Shown: positions 15,710 to 24,426 of the stretch, in pieces
Numbering within the stretch: the stretch's first letter is position 1
How the letters are laid out: every line of letters starts with the position of its first letter
Source: Saprospira sp. CCB-QB6
Lineage (GTDB): Bacteria; Bacteroidota; Bacteroidia; Chitinophagales; Saprospiraceae
Direction of reading: 5' to 3'
Length of the DNA stretch: 64,000 bases
Assembly (NCBI RefSeq): GCF_028464065.1
Contig: NZ_CP116808.1
Span: forward strand, 124,001-188,000
The notes under the pieces: generated by a model
Databases searched by the model: none
Told to the model about the DNA's origin: nothing
What the model saw: the letters and a program-made list of their open reading frames with translations, nothing else
Program-made: the position numbers and the translations under genes

Positions 15710-16422
15710 CGTTTTAGGTCTTCGGGATAATCAATGCCATGACTTTCGTATTGCGTTTCGGCCATATAAATTGGATAACCGGCTTCTAGCCAACGCAATT
15801 GTTCCAATGACTCGGCCTGCTCTAAGGCAGAAGGCGTTAAGGCCAATAAATTTGGCAATAATTGAGCATCATAACCATAAAGACCAATATGTTTGTAGTA
15901 AGTATGTGCGGCCAAGGGATTTCCCTCTCCTCTAAAAAAAGGAATGGGAAAACGACTAAAATAAAGTGCTTGCTGTTTGGCATTCACCACTACTTTTACC
16001 ACTTGAGAAGCTTCGAGCATTGTTTTTTGCTCAATTTTTTTCATCAAGCTACTAATACCGCCTGGGCGCAAGGCTCCTTTGAGTTCTTCCAATTGTTCGG
16101 GCTGAATAAATGGTTCATCCCCCTGAATATTCACCACAAAATCAAAATCTTCTCCCTGAGCTTGCAATTTAGACAAGACCTCTCCTACTCTATCGCTACC
16201 CGAAGGATGATCCGCTCGCGTCATCATGGCTAAACCGCCTCGGGCTTCAACAGCTTGCAAAATGCGTTCATCATCTGTAGCCACTACCAATTTTGTCCAA
16301 TTTACTTTTTGGGCCTGCTGATAAACCCGCCAAACCATAGGTTCGCCATTGATATCGGCCAAAGGTTTTCCGGGAAAACGAGAAGAGGCATAGCGCGCTG
16401 GAATTACCGCTAAAATTTTCAT
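15706..16422 (-). CDS. kdsB: 3-deoxy-manno-octulosonate cytidylyltransferase
   Basis: The enzyme activates KDO with CTP to CMP-KDO for lipopolysaccharide inner-core synthesis in the cytoplasm. Seen here are the N-terminal nucleotide-binding motif IPARYASSRFPGKPLA, VVATDDERI, the HPSGSDRVGEV block, VNIQGDEPFI and the C-terminal LEQLRWLEAG. I chose ATG 16422 because the product then begins MKILAVIPARY like its family. ATG 16431 overlaps the upstream stop (TGATG) and is a real alternative. It is the middle gene of a three-gene overlapping operon. Confidence 0.93.
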   Translation of the reverse strand: MKILAVIPARYASSRFPGKPLADINGEPMVWRVYQQAQKVNWTKLVVATDDERILQAVEARGGLAMMTRADHPSGSDRVGEVLSKLQAQGEDFDFVVNIQGDEPFIQPEQLEELKGALRPGGISSLMKKIEQKTMLEASQVVKVVVNAKQQALYFSRFPIPFFRGEGNPLAAHTYYKHIGLYGYDAQLLPNLLALTPSALEQAESLEQLRWLEAGYPIYMAETQYESHGIDYPEDLKR

Positions 16423-16430
16423 CTGATGCA

Positions 16431-17297
16431 TCAATTAAAATGTTCTTGCAAACGGTTAATAATTTTTTGCCATTGGGGGGCTGTACCGTCTATGCTTCGG
16501 CGCAACCAAAAAGCCAAAATTTCGGCCTCATAATCATTGAGTCGATAATCAAAAGCATGGGGATATTCCTTGCTAATTTTTTGGCGCTCCGCAAAGGTCT
16601 GCTTTGCAAAATGCTCATAGGCTTTACTGGAAGTAATTTTCTCATAAGAAATTCCCTTTTGCATTAGCGCTTGATAGTTGCTTTTGAGGCTAGTCATTTC
16701 TGCCTCATTTTTCCAAGGCAATAGTTGTCCATAGGCCCAAGTTTGCAAGAGCAAACGGTCATAAGGTTCTGGCATGCTTGGATGTTTGGCCCAATCTGCT
16801 GTTTTTAGATTTTGATCTAGTGCCTGATACAATTGCTCAAGTAATTCTGGATTATGATGGCCAAAGCTCGTTTTATTTTCAAAGTCGATTAGTTCATCGC
16901 TTTGGCAGCCGCCCACAAAAAAGTTAGCGGGTTTTATTTTTTGCCAATCATTTTGCCCAATCAAAGAGCTAAGATGAATAATTGCTGTGCGATAACCTCC
17001 TTTAATGCCATAATCTACATCTTCTTTTGGCCGCCCCATAAATATAGTTTTGGGCAAAGTATTAAAAAGATGGCTGGCCAAATCACTGAATCCCTGCGGA
17101 TCGGCCAATTTTTTAGTGCGATGCATTTGCGGCAATTGTTCTGCCTGTTCACTCAAATGTTGGCCAAGGCTTGGTCCCTTAGGCATTTCGGCTTGGGGCA
17201 AAGTTTCTTTTTTTACTGGCGTCTCCGTTTTTGGAGCCGATTCGCAAGCCAGCAAAAAAAAGGGAAGACTTCCCCAAAGAAGTAGTTGTTTTTTCAT
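16431..17297 (-). CDS. Hypothetical lipoprotein upstream of kdsB
   Basis: The 288-residue product has a lipoprotein signal (LLLWGSLPFFLLACES, Cys at about 18), a Pro/Lys-rich tether to about residue 45, then a mostly helical domain. Conserved-looking points are FMGRPKEDVDYGIKGGY, FFVGGCQSDELIDF and FDYRLNDYEAEILAFWLRRS. No family was recognised. It overlaps the kdsB start region, so a link to envelope assembly is possible but is inference from the operon. Confidence 0.7.
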   Translation of the reverse strand: MKKQLLLWGSLPFFLLACESAPKTETPVKKETLPQAEMPKGPSLGQHLSEQAEQLPQMHRTKKLADPQGFSDLASHLFNTLPKTIFMGRPKEDVDYGIKGGYRTAIIHLSSLIGQNDWQKIKPANFFVGGCQSDELIDFENKTSFGHHNPELLEQLYQALDQNLKTADWAKHPSMPEPYDRLLLQTWAYGQLLPWKNEAEMTSLKSNYQALMQKGISYEKITSSKAYEHFAKQTFAERQKISKEYPHAFDYRLNDYEAEILAFWLRRSIDGTAPQWQKIINRLQEHFN

Positions 17298-17339
17298 GCT
17301 TTTTTCTTTGGGGAAAGATAAGAAAGTTCTGCGATTCCC

Positions 17340-18203
17340 CTAATCTTGCATCCCTGGAGAATAATCTACTTTTTCAACCTTCAGGTCTTCATTCCAATCT
17401 ACAATGCGAACTTTAAAATCTTCGCCATAATCTACCTTTTGCCATTTTCCACAATCATCGGCCCCCCATTCTACAAATTGGACCTTAATATCTGCATCAT
17501 AATCGACATACTTAATTTTAAGGTCTTCGCCATGCTCTACAAATTTCACTTTGCCCTTTAAGGGGAGTCCATTAAAAGCACAACGCGCCTTGGGGTGGCA
17601 ATAAGGCATAATCGTCGAAAACAACATCAAAAAACTACTGGCCATTTTTAGTTCTCTGGATGCTTCAGGCAATTCATCCTGAATATCCCAACTATCCCAG
17701 TTGTTGTCTCCACCAATATATCGGGTCTTAAATTCTACTCGGCCCGTACTTTCTCCAAAATCTGGAATCAATTCCCATTCTTCCCAAGATTTTTCACTGC
17801 TGCTGTATTTGGTCCGAAGCAAATAAACTTCATCGGGAGCCGCTGCGCTATAAATTTCCCATTCTTGCCAAGCCTTATCTCCATGCTGAAATAAACTGCG
17901 CATTACAATTCGCTCTTCACCCTGCCATTCCCACTCTTGCCATTTTTTGCTGCCAATTCCGATTGGATTAGCCTGAGCATCTACATATTCGCCCTCTATG
18001 CGCCAATCTTCCCAAGCATTTTTGCCTGAATAAGGCATGTAAATTTTCACTTTTTCATCGCCTTCATTGCGCAACCACCAAGAGCGCCAATTATCTTTAC
18101 CCATGTACTCGGTTTCTAAATATTTCAACGCACTTTCTCCCTGCGCCCACAAAGTTTGGCTTACCAAAGCGAGAAGAATAAAAAGACTAATTCCTGTTTT
18201 CAT
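17340..18203 (-). CDS. Secreted Trp-rich repeat protein
   Basis: The 287-residue product has a cleavable signal peptide (ISLFILLALVSQTLWAQG). Residues 25-185 contain five or six repeats of about 30 residues marked by W-x-x-W pairs (NWRSWWL, AWEDWRI, KWQEWEW, AWQEWEI, SWEEWEL, NWDSWDI). The C-terminal 70 residues hold shorter repeats of alternating Val, Tyr or Trp and Asp (VKFVEHGEDLKIKYVDYDAD, VRIVDWNEDLKVEKVDY). This pattern resembles the KDWF-type beta-repeat proteins of Bacteroidota, whose function is unknown. Likely periplasmic or outer-surface; no enzymatic residues were seen. Confidence 0.75.
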   Translation of the reverse strand: MKTGISLFILLALVSQTLWAQGESALKYLETEYMGKDNWRSWWLRNEGDEKVKIYMPYSGKNAWEDWRIEGEYVDAQANPIGIGSKKWQEWEWQGEERIVMRSLFQHGDKAWQEWEIYSAAAPDEVYLLRTKYSSSEKSWEEWELIPDFGESTGRVEFKTRYIGGDNNWDSWDIQDELPEASRELKMASSFLMLFSTIMPYCHPKARCAFNGLPLKGKVKFVEHGEDLKIKYVDYDADIKVQFVEWGADDCGKWQKVDYGEDFKVRIVDWNEDLKVEKVDYSPGMQD

Positions 18204-18242
18204 ATTTTTTATTTTGATTCTGCCCAGCGCAAAAATTGCGCA

Positions 18243-18276
18243 AAAAAAAACAGCTCTATACAGAGCTGTTTTTTTT
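18243..18276 (-). terminator. Terminator after the TPR gene 18298-19626
   Basis: Stem AACAGCTCT / AGAGCTGTT with a four-base loop, A-run on one side and eight T on the other, so it can work in both directions. It lies 22 nt after the stop of the TPR gene. Confidence 0.8.
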
Positions 18277-18297
18277 CAATTCAACACGAGCAATCAA

Positions 18298-19626
18298 TTA
18301 ACGCAATGATTTCTCTTTATCGTTGTATTTCTTCCAATTCGCATCATCATTTTTGCGTGTATACACTTCTTTAAGTGCACGGATAAGCCCCAAATCATCT
18401 GGATTTACTTTTTCGGCTTCAAGCAAACGAGCCAAACCTTCATCCAAATAGCTCATGTACTCTTTCTGAAGAGCTTCGCCTTTTTCCTTTTCCTTAAGGC
18501 TCAAACTCTGCATTTGAAGCACAAAGTAGTTAGAGTGGTTGACATAAATTGCGCCCAAACTATACAAAGAATTAAAATGATCTGACTTAAGCGCTTTGGT
18601 TTTTTCATACCAATTTACAGCCTTTTCAAAATAAGTTTTTGCCTCCGCATAAGCCGTTTCATCTTTTTCTGCCTTTTCTAAAGCTTTACGGAAAAGCTCA
18701 TCATACATATTCCCCAAAACAAAATGCAATTCTACATTTTCTTTATCGGCTTCTACCGCTTGCTTGAGCTCCGATTCCAACTCCGCTAAACGACCTTCAG
18801 CCAAAGCAATATTGATCTCGGCAATCAATAAATCAAAGTTCATCGCATATTTATCACGGCCCTTTTTCAAAATGGTTTTGGCCGCCGCAGTATTGCCCTC
18901 AGCAAAATAACCCAAAGCCAATTTAGAATAAGCCACTTGCTCATTCGCTTCTGATAAGCTTCCTTTTTCTAAAGCAGGCAGAAGTAAAGCTTCCGCATCT
19001 TTGCTTTTCTTATTATTGATTGCAGCCAATCCACCCAAAAAACGAGCATTGCTCACCATATCAACAGTGCTTCCAGCTGCCTCAAAAGTCAATTTGATGC
19101 TCCCTTTAGGATCAAAAGCCGCTGTTCTTTCTGGAATAGCCGCCACTCTACGGAAATTCTCATAAGCAGCCGTCCAATCCTGACCATTAAATGCCGCCGT
19201 AGCCGTATTATAAAGGACTACACCCGCATTTTTAAAGCCCGTTTTAAAATCACCTTTTCCCTTAATTTTACTTTTAGGCTTGCCTTTAGCTTCTACTTCG
19301 GCCTCGGCCATACTCAAAGCTTTCGCAAAGGCATCATAACATTCAATCGCCGCATTGGGATATTTTGGCGCCAACTCTGCATCCGCCGCAATTCGATGGT
19401 AAATCTGCCCCTTATACTTCCAGCTTTTTACCTCATCCTTTGTTTTTTCATGCAAAACAACCTGATCAATATTCGTCTTAGCCCGTTCCAAAAGGCCTTT
19501 TTTGTTTGGCGTTCCGCTATACTCCATAAGGTCCATAAAGGCCGAAGTTCGCAAGTTATTTTGCGCCTGTACAGCCATTCCCATTCCCACAAAAGCCGCT
19601 ACGGCCAAATATTGCTTCATTTTCAT
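18298..19626 (-). CDS. Secreted TPR-repeat protein
   Basis: The 442-residue product has a signal peptide (MKQYLAVAAFVGMGMAVQAQ) and is helical throughout. Tetratricopeptide-type repeats are visible: AAYENFRRVAAIPER, QVAYSKLALGYFAEGNTAAA, ELHFVLGNMYDELFRKALEK and HFNSLYSLGAIYVNHSNYF. It is probably a periplasmic scaffold, as TPR proteins commonly are in Bacteroidota envelope complexes. Partner and process cannot be read from the sequence. It is transcribed alone, with its own terminator downstream and a GC-rich repeat 64 nt upstream. Confidence 0.85.
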   Translation of the reverse strand: MKMKQYLAVAAFVGMGMAVQAQNNLRTSAFMDLMEYSGTPNKKGLLERAKTNIDQVVLHEKTKDEVKSWKYKGQIYHRIAADAELAPKYPNAAIECYDAFAKALSMAEAEVEAKGKPKSKIKGKGDFKTGFKNAGVVLYNTATAAFNGQDWTAAYENFRRVAAIPERTAAFDPKGSIKLTFEAAGSTVDMVSNARFLGGLAAINNKKSKDAEALLLPALEKGSLSEANEQVAYSKLALGYFAEGNTAAAKTILKKGRDKYAMNFDLLIAEINIALAEGRLAELESELKQAVEADKENVELHFVLGNMYDELFRKALEKAEKDETAYAEAKTYFEKAVNWYEKTKALKSDHFNSLYSLGAIYVNHSNYFVLQMQSLSLKEKEKGEALQKEYMSYLDEGLARLLEAEKVNPDDLGLIRALKEVYTRKNDDANWKKYNDKEKSLR

Positions 19627-19690
19627 AATAACAGTTCATTGTTTTGATGCACATTTTCTGTGCTGTTGTTGGTTAAGTTTCTCCTTTTTT

Positions 19691-19831
19691 GGGGCCTCCG
19701 CTGCGGCTGCGCCTTGCGGCGCTACGTCCGGCAGCTCGCTATTCGCTCGGCCCTTCGGCGCTTACAGCGCCTCGGTCTGCGGCTGCGCCGCACTGCCTAC
19801 CATCGCTAGGCCGTCGGGCCTTCGGCCCTCT
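19691..19831 (+). repeat. GC-rich hairpin repeat
   Basis: Follows six T. GGGGCCTCCGCTGCGGC, CTACGTCCGGCAGCTCGC, GCTCGGCCCT, third arm GGCGC/GCGCC, fourth TGCGGC/GCCGCA, CATCGCTAGGCC, then GGGCCTTCGGCCC. The GGGG end faces the start of the TPR gene. Confidence 0.82.
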
Positions 19832-19858
19832 TGCCAATTTTGCTGAGGCGGGGCAAAT

Positions 19859-22159
19859 TTACGCTAAAATATTTTGTAAAAAAGGTAAAAGCGCCTTTTC
19901 CAATTCTTCGGGCCATGCTTCTAACCTACTTTCTTTGGATGCTTGCGCCCCAACTTTTGGTGGATGTTTGGCCAATTGCAACATTTTTTGCCGCTCCGAG
20001 CGACTAAACTGACTAAAACTACGCCGCAATAATGGCAATAACTCCTGAAACTGAGCCGCAGGCAAACTACCCAACCACTCATCCAAAATCTGCCAAAGCG
20101 ACTGATTGTGAATCAACAATAATCCACTCCCATACAAAAAACCCTCTACCCAAGCGGCCGCTGCCGCCCGCTCCTGACCCAAAGAAAGGGCCAAACTCAT
20201 CTTGGCTGCCACCTGCTCTAAAGGCAAAACCTTTTGGTCAAAAAGTAAACGCAAAGCCAAACCCTGCAAATTCGCTCTCAAACTTTTTTGCTCACTCAAC
20301 TGCAATAAAGCAGACTGCCAAAGGGCCAATTGCTCCTCCTCATTGAGCAAAACCACCGCCTGATGCAATTTAATGATTGCCTTAAAAAAGGCTGCCGAGG
20401 CTTCTTCATCTAAAGCCGCTGCCGCCCTAGGCAAAGCGACCACCACCCTCGCCAATAACTGCTCCACCAATTGCCCCAAAGTAGAAAGGTCCGTTTGACG
20501 AACATCTCCATAACGCAAAACCTGCACTAAGGGCGGCAAAGCATCCATCAACATCAATACATCTTTGGTCAAAGCCGCCCGATGCTGAAATTCAGCCAAA
20601 AGTTGCTGCATCAACTCAGGCAAATGCGCCTTAAGCACCAATTCCAACAAACTACTCAAATCCTCTAAGCGCTGCATTTCCTTAGCCTTAGCCAAACTCA
20701 TTTGCTCCGCAGCCAATAGCAAGGTATTTCCGTAGGTGTTGGCCTCTATAATATGTAGGGCAAAATCTGCCTGCCATTTCAATTGCCAATATTCATTGCG
20801 GCTACTCTTTTCACGTCCCGTTTGGGCCTCTTCTTGCCCCCAAGGAATACCAATTAGACAAAGTCGATGCAAAAAACGACTCTGCTCCCGATCAAATTCA
20901 TTCCGCAAGTCTAAGCCCCCTCTGGGCCTAGATTTTGTCGCTTTTAACCAAAGCGCCTCCGATGATTGACGGTATTTTTTAAGCTTCAAACTTTTAATTT
21001 GCCCCTCTATATCTTCCTGCAATGGCAAACTCGGAATATCCGCAGAGACTTCCCCAAAGGCTTCCCCCACAATCAATCGCTTGCGCAAAAGGGCCAAAGC
21101 TTCAGCTTCTCCTTGCGTAAATAAGGTTTGGGCCGCCTCAAATAATTCTTGAATGCCCGGCAACATTTGCCCGCGCAAATGGGCCGTGGTTTGGGCCAAA
21201 CGAATCGCATCAATGACCTGGGCCGGACTAGCCGACAAGCCCTCCGCTCTAAATAATTGCGCCGCTCGACTCATCCAACGCAATACAGCTTCTTCTCTAT
21301 TCTCAAATAATAGACTATACCAAGCTGGCGAAACAATACCGGCCCCATAACCCGCCTCTCTAGACAAGCGCTCATAGGACCAAGGTATCCAACTTGCAGC
21401 CGTTTTTACCTTGGGCAAGCCCCGAAGCAAAGCATTATCTGCCTTTTCTGAAAAAGCTGATAAATCAAGTGCCGGCGTATGCCAAGCCCCACAAACCACA
21501 ACCACCTTTTTAAACTGTCGGCGCTTAGCCTGACGCAAAGTTTTGCGCATATAAGCCTCCCGCAAAGCTTCTATGATTCCGTTTGCCGTGGGTTGATGCG
21601 GCATATCCTTACGCAATTCCTGCATCAAACTCAAAATTTGGGCAAAAAGAGCCGCTGGTTCCCCATCATATTGTTCAAAATGAACCTCCCACCAGCGCTC
21701 ACTATCTTCATAACCCGCCAATTTGGCCATATAGCCCAAAGGATCTTTTCTGATTTCATCCTGATCGATGGACTGATTTTCTAGGGCTGGCGCTTCCAAC
21801 TGCTCCGCCGCCTGCTCCAAAGCCGAAGCATCTGTTGTCTGTAGACCAAAGCGAATAGATTGCGGCAAATCAAAATGCCAAAGCGGAATATTTTGCGCTT
21901 GGGCATAACGCATAGCCTGCCATTCTGGAGAAAAAGCCGCAAAGGGATAATAAACAGCTTGTTGTAAATTCTTTGGATTATAAATGAGTTGGGCCAATGG
22001 AGGTTGCATATCCTCTCGGTCCAAATAAGGCAACAAAGCATCAGCATCTTCTACCCCCTCCAGCAAAATAAGCTCTGGCTGATAGCTTTCTAAAAAGGCG
22101 GCTAAGGCCCTAGCCGAACCTGGTCCATGATGTCGAATGCCTAGCAATTGTAAATCCAT
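19859..22159 (-). CDS. DUF5682-family protein
   Basis: The 766-residue protein begins with the family hallmark LGIRHHGPGSARAL, then ELILLEGVEDADALL and QLIYNP. VVVVCGAWHTPAL lies near residue 235. This N-terminal half resembles TraB/ChaN-like folds with conserved Glu and His. The C-terminal half is long, helical and Leu/Gln-rich. DUF5682 genes are usually found with MoxR-type ATPases and von Willebrand-domain proteins in predicted NTP-dependent conflict or stress systems. None of those partners is adjacent here: neighbours are a TPR gene and a repeat-rich gap. The molecular activity is unknown. Confidence 0.85.
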   Translation of the reverse strand: MDLQLLGIRHHGPGSARALAAFLESYQPELILLEGVEDADALLPYLDREDMQPPLAQLIYNPKNLQQAVYYPFAAFSPEWQAMRYAQAQNIPLWHFDLPQSIRFGLQTTDASALEQAAEQLEAPALENQSIDQDEIRKDPLGYMAKLAGYEDSERWWEVHFEQYDGEPAALFAQILSLMQELRKDMPHQPTANGIIEALREAYMRKTLRQAKRRQFKKVVVVCGAWHTPALDLSAFSEKADNALLRGLPKVKTAASWIPWSYERLSREAGYGAGIVSPAWYSLLFENREEAVLRWMSRAAQLFRAEGLSASPAQVIDAIRLAQTTAHLRGQMLPGIQELFEAAQTLFTQGEAEALALLRKRLIVGEAFGEVSADIPSLPLQEDIEGQIKSLKLKKYRQSSEALWLKATKSRPRGGLDLRNEFDREQSRFLHRLCLIGIPWGQEEAQTGREKSSRNEYWQLKWQADFALHIIEANTYGNTLLLAAEQMSLAKAKEMQRLEDLSSLLELVLKAHLPELMQQLLAEFQHRAALTKDVLMLMDALPPLVQVLRYGDVRQTDLSTLGQLVEQLLARVVVALPRAAAALDEEASAAFFKAIIKLHQAVVLLNEEEQLALWQSALLQLSEQKSLRANLQGLALRLLFDQKVLPLEQVAAKMSLALSLGQERAAAAAWVEGFLYGSGLLLIHNQSLWQILDEWLGSLPAAQFQELLPLLRRSFSQFSRSERQKMLQLAKHPPKVGAQASKESRLEAWPEELEKALLPFLQNILA

Positions 22160-22291
22160 AAATTCTTTTTTTGAGCAGATATTGAGCCGCTGAAAGATAA
22201 GGAACTTTGGATAGAACTCATTTCAAAATGACTTTCTTGTCGTTTTTGAGCCCTAATTTTAAAGGCTGGCCAAGATTTATTTTTCTTTTTT

Positions 22292-22466
22292 GGGGCCTGC
22301 CGCCTGCGGCGGCCGGGCCCTTTCAGGGCTCGCAGGTCTGCTCGGCCCTGCGCCAGCAAGCTGGCTGGGTCTGCCGCTGCGCGGCACCCTTGCAGGCCCC
22401 TAGGCCAAGTCGCTTCGCTCCTTTGCGGCGGCTTCGCCGCCTGCTAGCTGTGGCTGCAGGTTGAAA
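22292..22466 (+). repeat. GC-rich hairpin repeat
   Basis: Nearly the same variant as copy 1 at 51-225: GGGGCCTGCCGCC, third arm GCCAGC/GCTGGC, fourth TGCCG/CGGCA, tail GGCGGCTTCGCCGCC and GCAGGTTGAAA. It is paired with an inverted copy at 22680; the 210 bp between hold no gene. Confidence 0.82.
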
Positions 22467-22679
22467 CCAGCAGCCAATTTAGGTACAGCACAGCCCACTC
22501 CGGACCAACAATTGGCCTGCAGCTTAAAAGCCACAGGACCTGAAAACCAAATATATCCTTCCCACAAACAAAGCAGGGGCTTTAAAGCCGCTGCGGCAAG
22601 AAAGGCCAAGGCCCAACAAAAATGGCTGCGGCCTTTAGGCTGCAGATAGCGGCAAAGCCGCCATGGCCGAAGGCCAAAC

Positions 22680-22798
22680 GGCCTAGCGATGGTAGGCAGT
22701 GCGGCAAAGCCGCAGACCAAGCAAAAACTTGTTTTTTGCGCAGGGCCGAGCGAGCAGCGAGCTGCCGAACGTAGCGCCTGCCGCAGGCAGGAGGCCCC
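22680..22798 (-). repeat. GC-rich hairpin repeat (inverted)
   Basis: GGCCTAGCGATGG, fourth arm TGCGGC/GCCGCA, an A/T third arm with TTTTTGCG, AGGGCCGAGC, a CTGCC/GGCAG final arm and GAGGCCCC at the end. The CCCC end faces the 3' end of gene 22844-23377. Confidence 0.8.
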
Positions 22799-22843
22799 TG
22801 CTATAAATCAAGATTACTTTAAGTCTTTAGTAGATGAAGAAAA

Positions 22844-23377
22844 TCATTTTTTCCTTTCCAAATATTGGTTAACTCGTTCTATAATCTTTGGATCTAAGGG
22901 AGGAGCCAATGGAGACTCTAGCCTCTTAATCAATAATTTTAATGGAGACCATCCCTCCAGATTACTTTGAGCCTTTAATAGATGAAGAAAATCATTTTTT
23001 CCTTTCCAAGAATCTAAATACCTTTTATTTACATGAATGTAATTATATTTATACAAAGGGGCATCCCTATCAGATATCAAATATCCAATATAAATATGAT
23101 TATCAGGATGTTTAACATTTTCAATGGTAATTGGAGTCTTGCTGATGTAACAGATTTTCTTTTCAGCTTCCCGATCTACCATGCGAAGTATATTCATTGC
23201 AATAGGACTATGATCCGCTTTCATGAAGCAACTTTCATGAAAGATCCCTCCTGAAAAAAAATAAATAGGATCATTTTCATTATAACACACATCAGGATAC
23301 GCAATTATACTTTCTTGCTCACAAAGCCTTTTATTACATATTTTACAAGTCGTTTTGCCGCTTATTATTAATGCCAT
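22844..23377 (-). CDS. Hypothetical protein with N-terminal zinc-ribbon-like Cys pairs
   Basis: The 177-residue product starts with TTCKICNKRLCEQE (a CxxC pair) and has FHESCFMKADH about 35 residues on (H-x-x-x-C), a plausible zinc site. A second region contains ICYISKTPITIENV. The rest is mixed alpha/beta with a Lys-rich end. No signal peptide, so cytoplasmic. Its small size, lower GC than nearby housekeeping genes and location between repeats suit an accessory gene, but I recognise no family. A 55-base stretch is present in near-identical form twice near its 3' end (22831-22857 and 22979-23005). Confidence 0.65.
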   Translation of the reverse strand: MALIISGKTTCKICNKRLCEQESIIAYPDVCYNENDPIYFFSGGIFHESCFMKADHSPIAMNILRMVDREAEKKICYISKTPITIENVKHPDNHIYIGYLISDRDAPLYKYNYIHVNKRYLDSWKGKNDFLHLLKAQSNLEGWSPLKLLIKRLESPLAPPLDPKIIERVNQYLERKK

Positions 23378-23478
23378 CCTAAGTAATTTAACCTAAATTC
23401 TAACTCTGATTGATGAGATGGACTGTTATCCATACTCCATTTCATGCTCACTTTTAGTAAGCGGAGCCTGCTTCCAGG

Positions 23479-23871
23479 CTATTCCTTGTAGTAATGCTTA
23501 CTCCAGATTTCTTGCAGCTCATCAAAAGTTTCTACCCCATCAGAAAATCGCGCTTTTAAATCCGAAAAAGTAAACTTTAACACAGAACAACGATGACTAA
23601 ACCCCAACAAGAGAACGAAGGTAACCTCTGTCCTTTTAGTAGAAATAACAGGCTTAAAATCAACACCGTTAATTTCACAGTCATCCCATTCCTCAATTTC
23701 ACCTAAACTAATATTTTTAAAATCAGAAAACTGAATGGTTAATTTGGGTTCATCATAGATGAGCTCTACCTCTGCCTCGATCCATTTATTATCAAAATCA
23801 ATCTTTAAGCTCAGTAAAGTAGAGTCGTGAAATTCCACTTCTTTTAAATCTTCAACAGTAATATTTACCAT
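23479..23871 (-). CDS. Small immunity-like hypothetical protein
   Basis: The 130-residue acidic protein opens with VEFHDSTLLSLKIDF, the HDS-x-L pattern seen in several small proteins annotated as immunity (Imm50-like) or of unknown function. Alternating beta strands follow (IEAEVELIY, KLTIQFSDF, CSVLKFTFSDLKARF). No membrane segment. There is no toxin gene next to it; the nearest neighbour is 22844-23377, about 100 nt downstream on the same strand. If it is an immunity gene it is an orphan. The family call is tentative. Confidence 0.6.
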   Translation of the reverse strand: MVNITVEDLKEVEFHDSTLLSLKIDFDNKWIEAEVELIYDEPKLTIQFSDFKNISLGEIEEWDDCEINGVDFKPVISTKRTEVTFVLLLGFSHRCSVLKFTFSDLKARFSDGVETFDELQEIWSKHYYKE

Positions 23872-24117
23872 AGTTATTTTTTTAAGGTTTATGATCCCCT
23901 GCCTAAGCCTTTTTGCTAGATTTAAATTCCTTAAGGCTAGTTATTTTTTGGGCTTACCTGCCTGCTAGCTGTGGCTGCAGGTTGAAACCAGCAGCCATAC
24001 AACAACCCCATTCTACATCTATAGTGCGGAGAGGATTAAAATCCTCTACCGCTTTGAACAAGGGTTATTTTTTCTTCGGTAGTTTGTTTTTTCTCCCCCA
24101 TAAATTTCATAGGAACA

Positions 24118-24254
24118 TGGCCGAAGGCCAAACGGCCTAGCGATGCGAAAGGGGGCGGCGAAGCCGCAGACCAAGGAGCGAAGCGACGCAGGGCCGAGCA
24201 GACCTGCGAGCCCTGAAGCGTAGCGCCGCAAGGCGAAGCCGCAGCGGAGGCCCC
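24118..24254 (-). repeat. GC-rich hairpin repeat (inverted)
   Basis: GGCCTAGCGATGC, fourth arm GCGGC/GCCGC, AGGGCCGAGC, final GCCGCAGCGGAGGCCCC and an A-run. It lies upstream of the TPR gene starting at 24427. A short TTTTAA-centred palindrome, GAGAGGATTAAAATCCTCT, lies at about 24029. Confidence 0.82.
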
Positions 24255-24426
24255 AAAAAATAATCCTCCTCAATAAAAAATTGGGGAAAGTGGAACTTAT
24301 TTAGGTAAATAAGCAATATCAATCGCTTTTTTTGTAACTTAATGCTGCCAACATTTAACCTACTTATAGATACCCGTGCAGGCCGAAACAGGCCATTGCC
24401 CAGCTACAGCTATTAAAACCTTAAAA

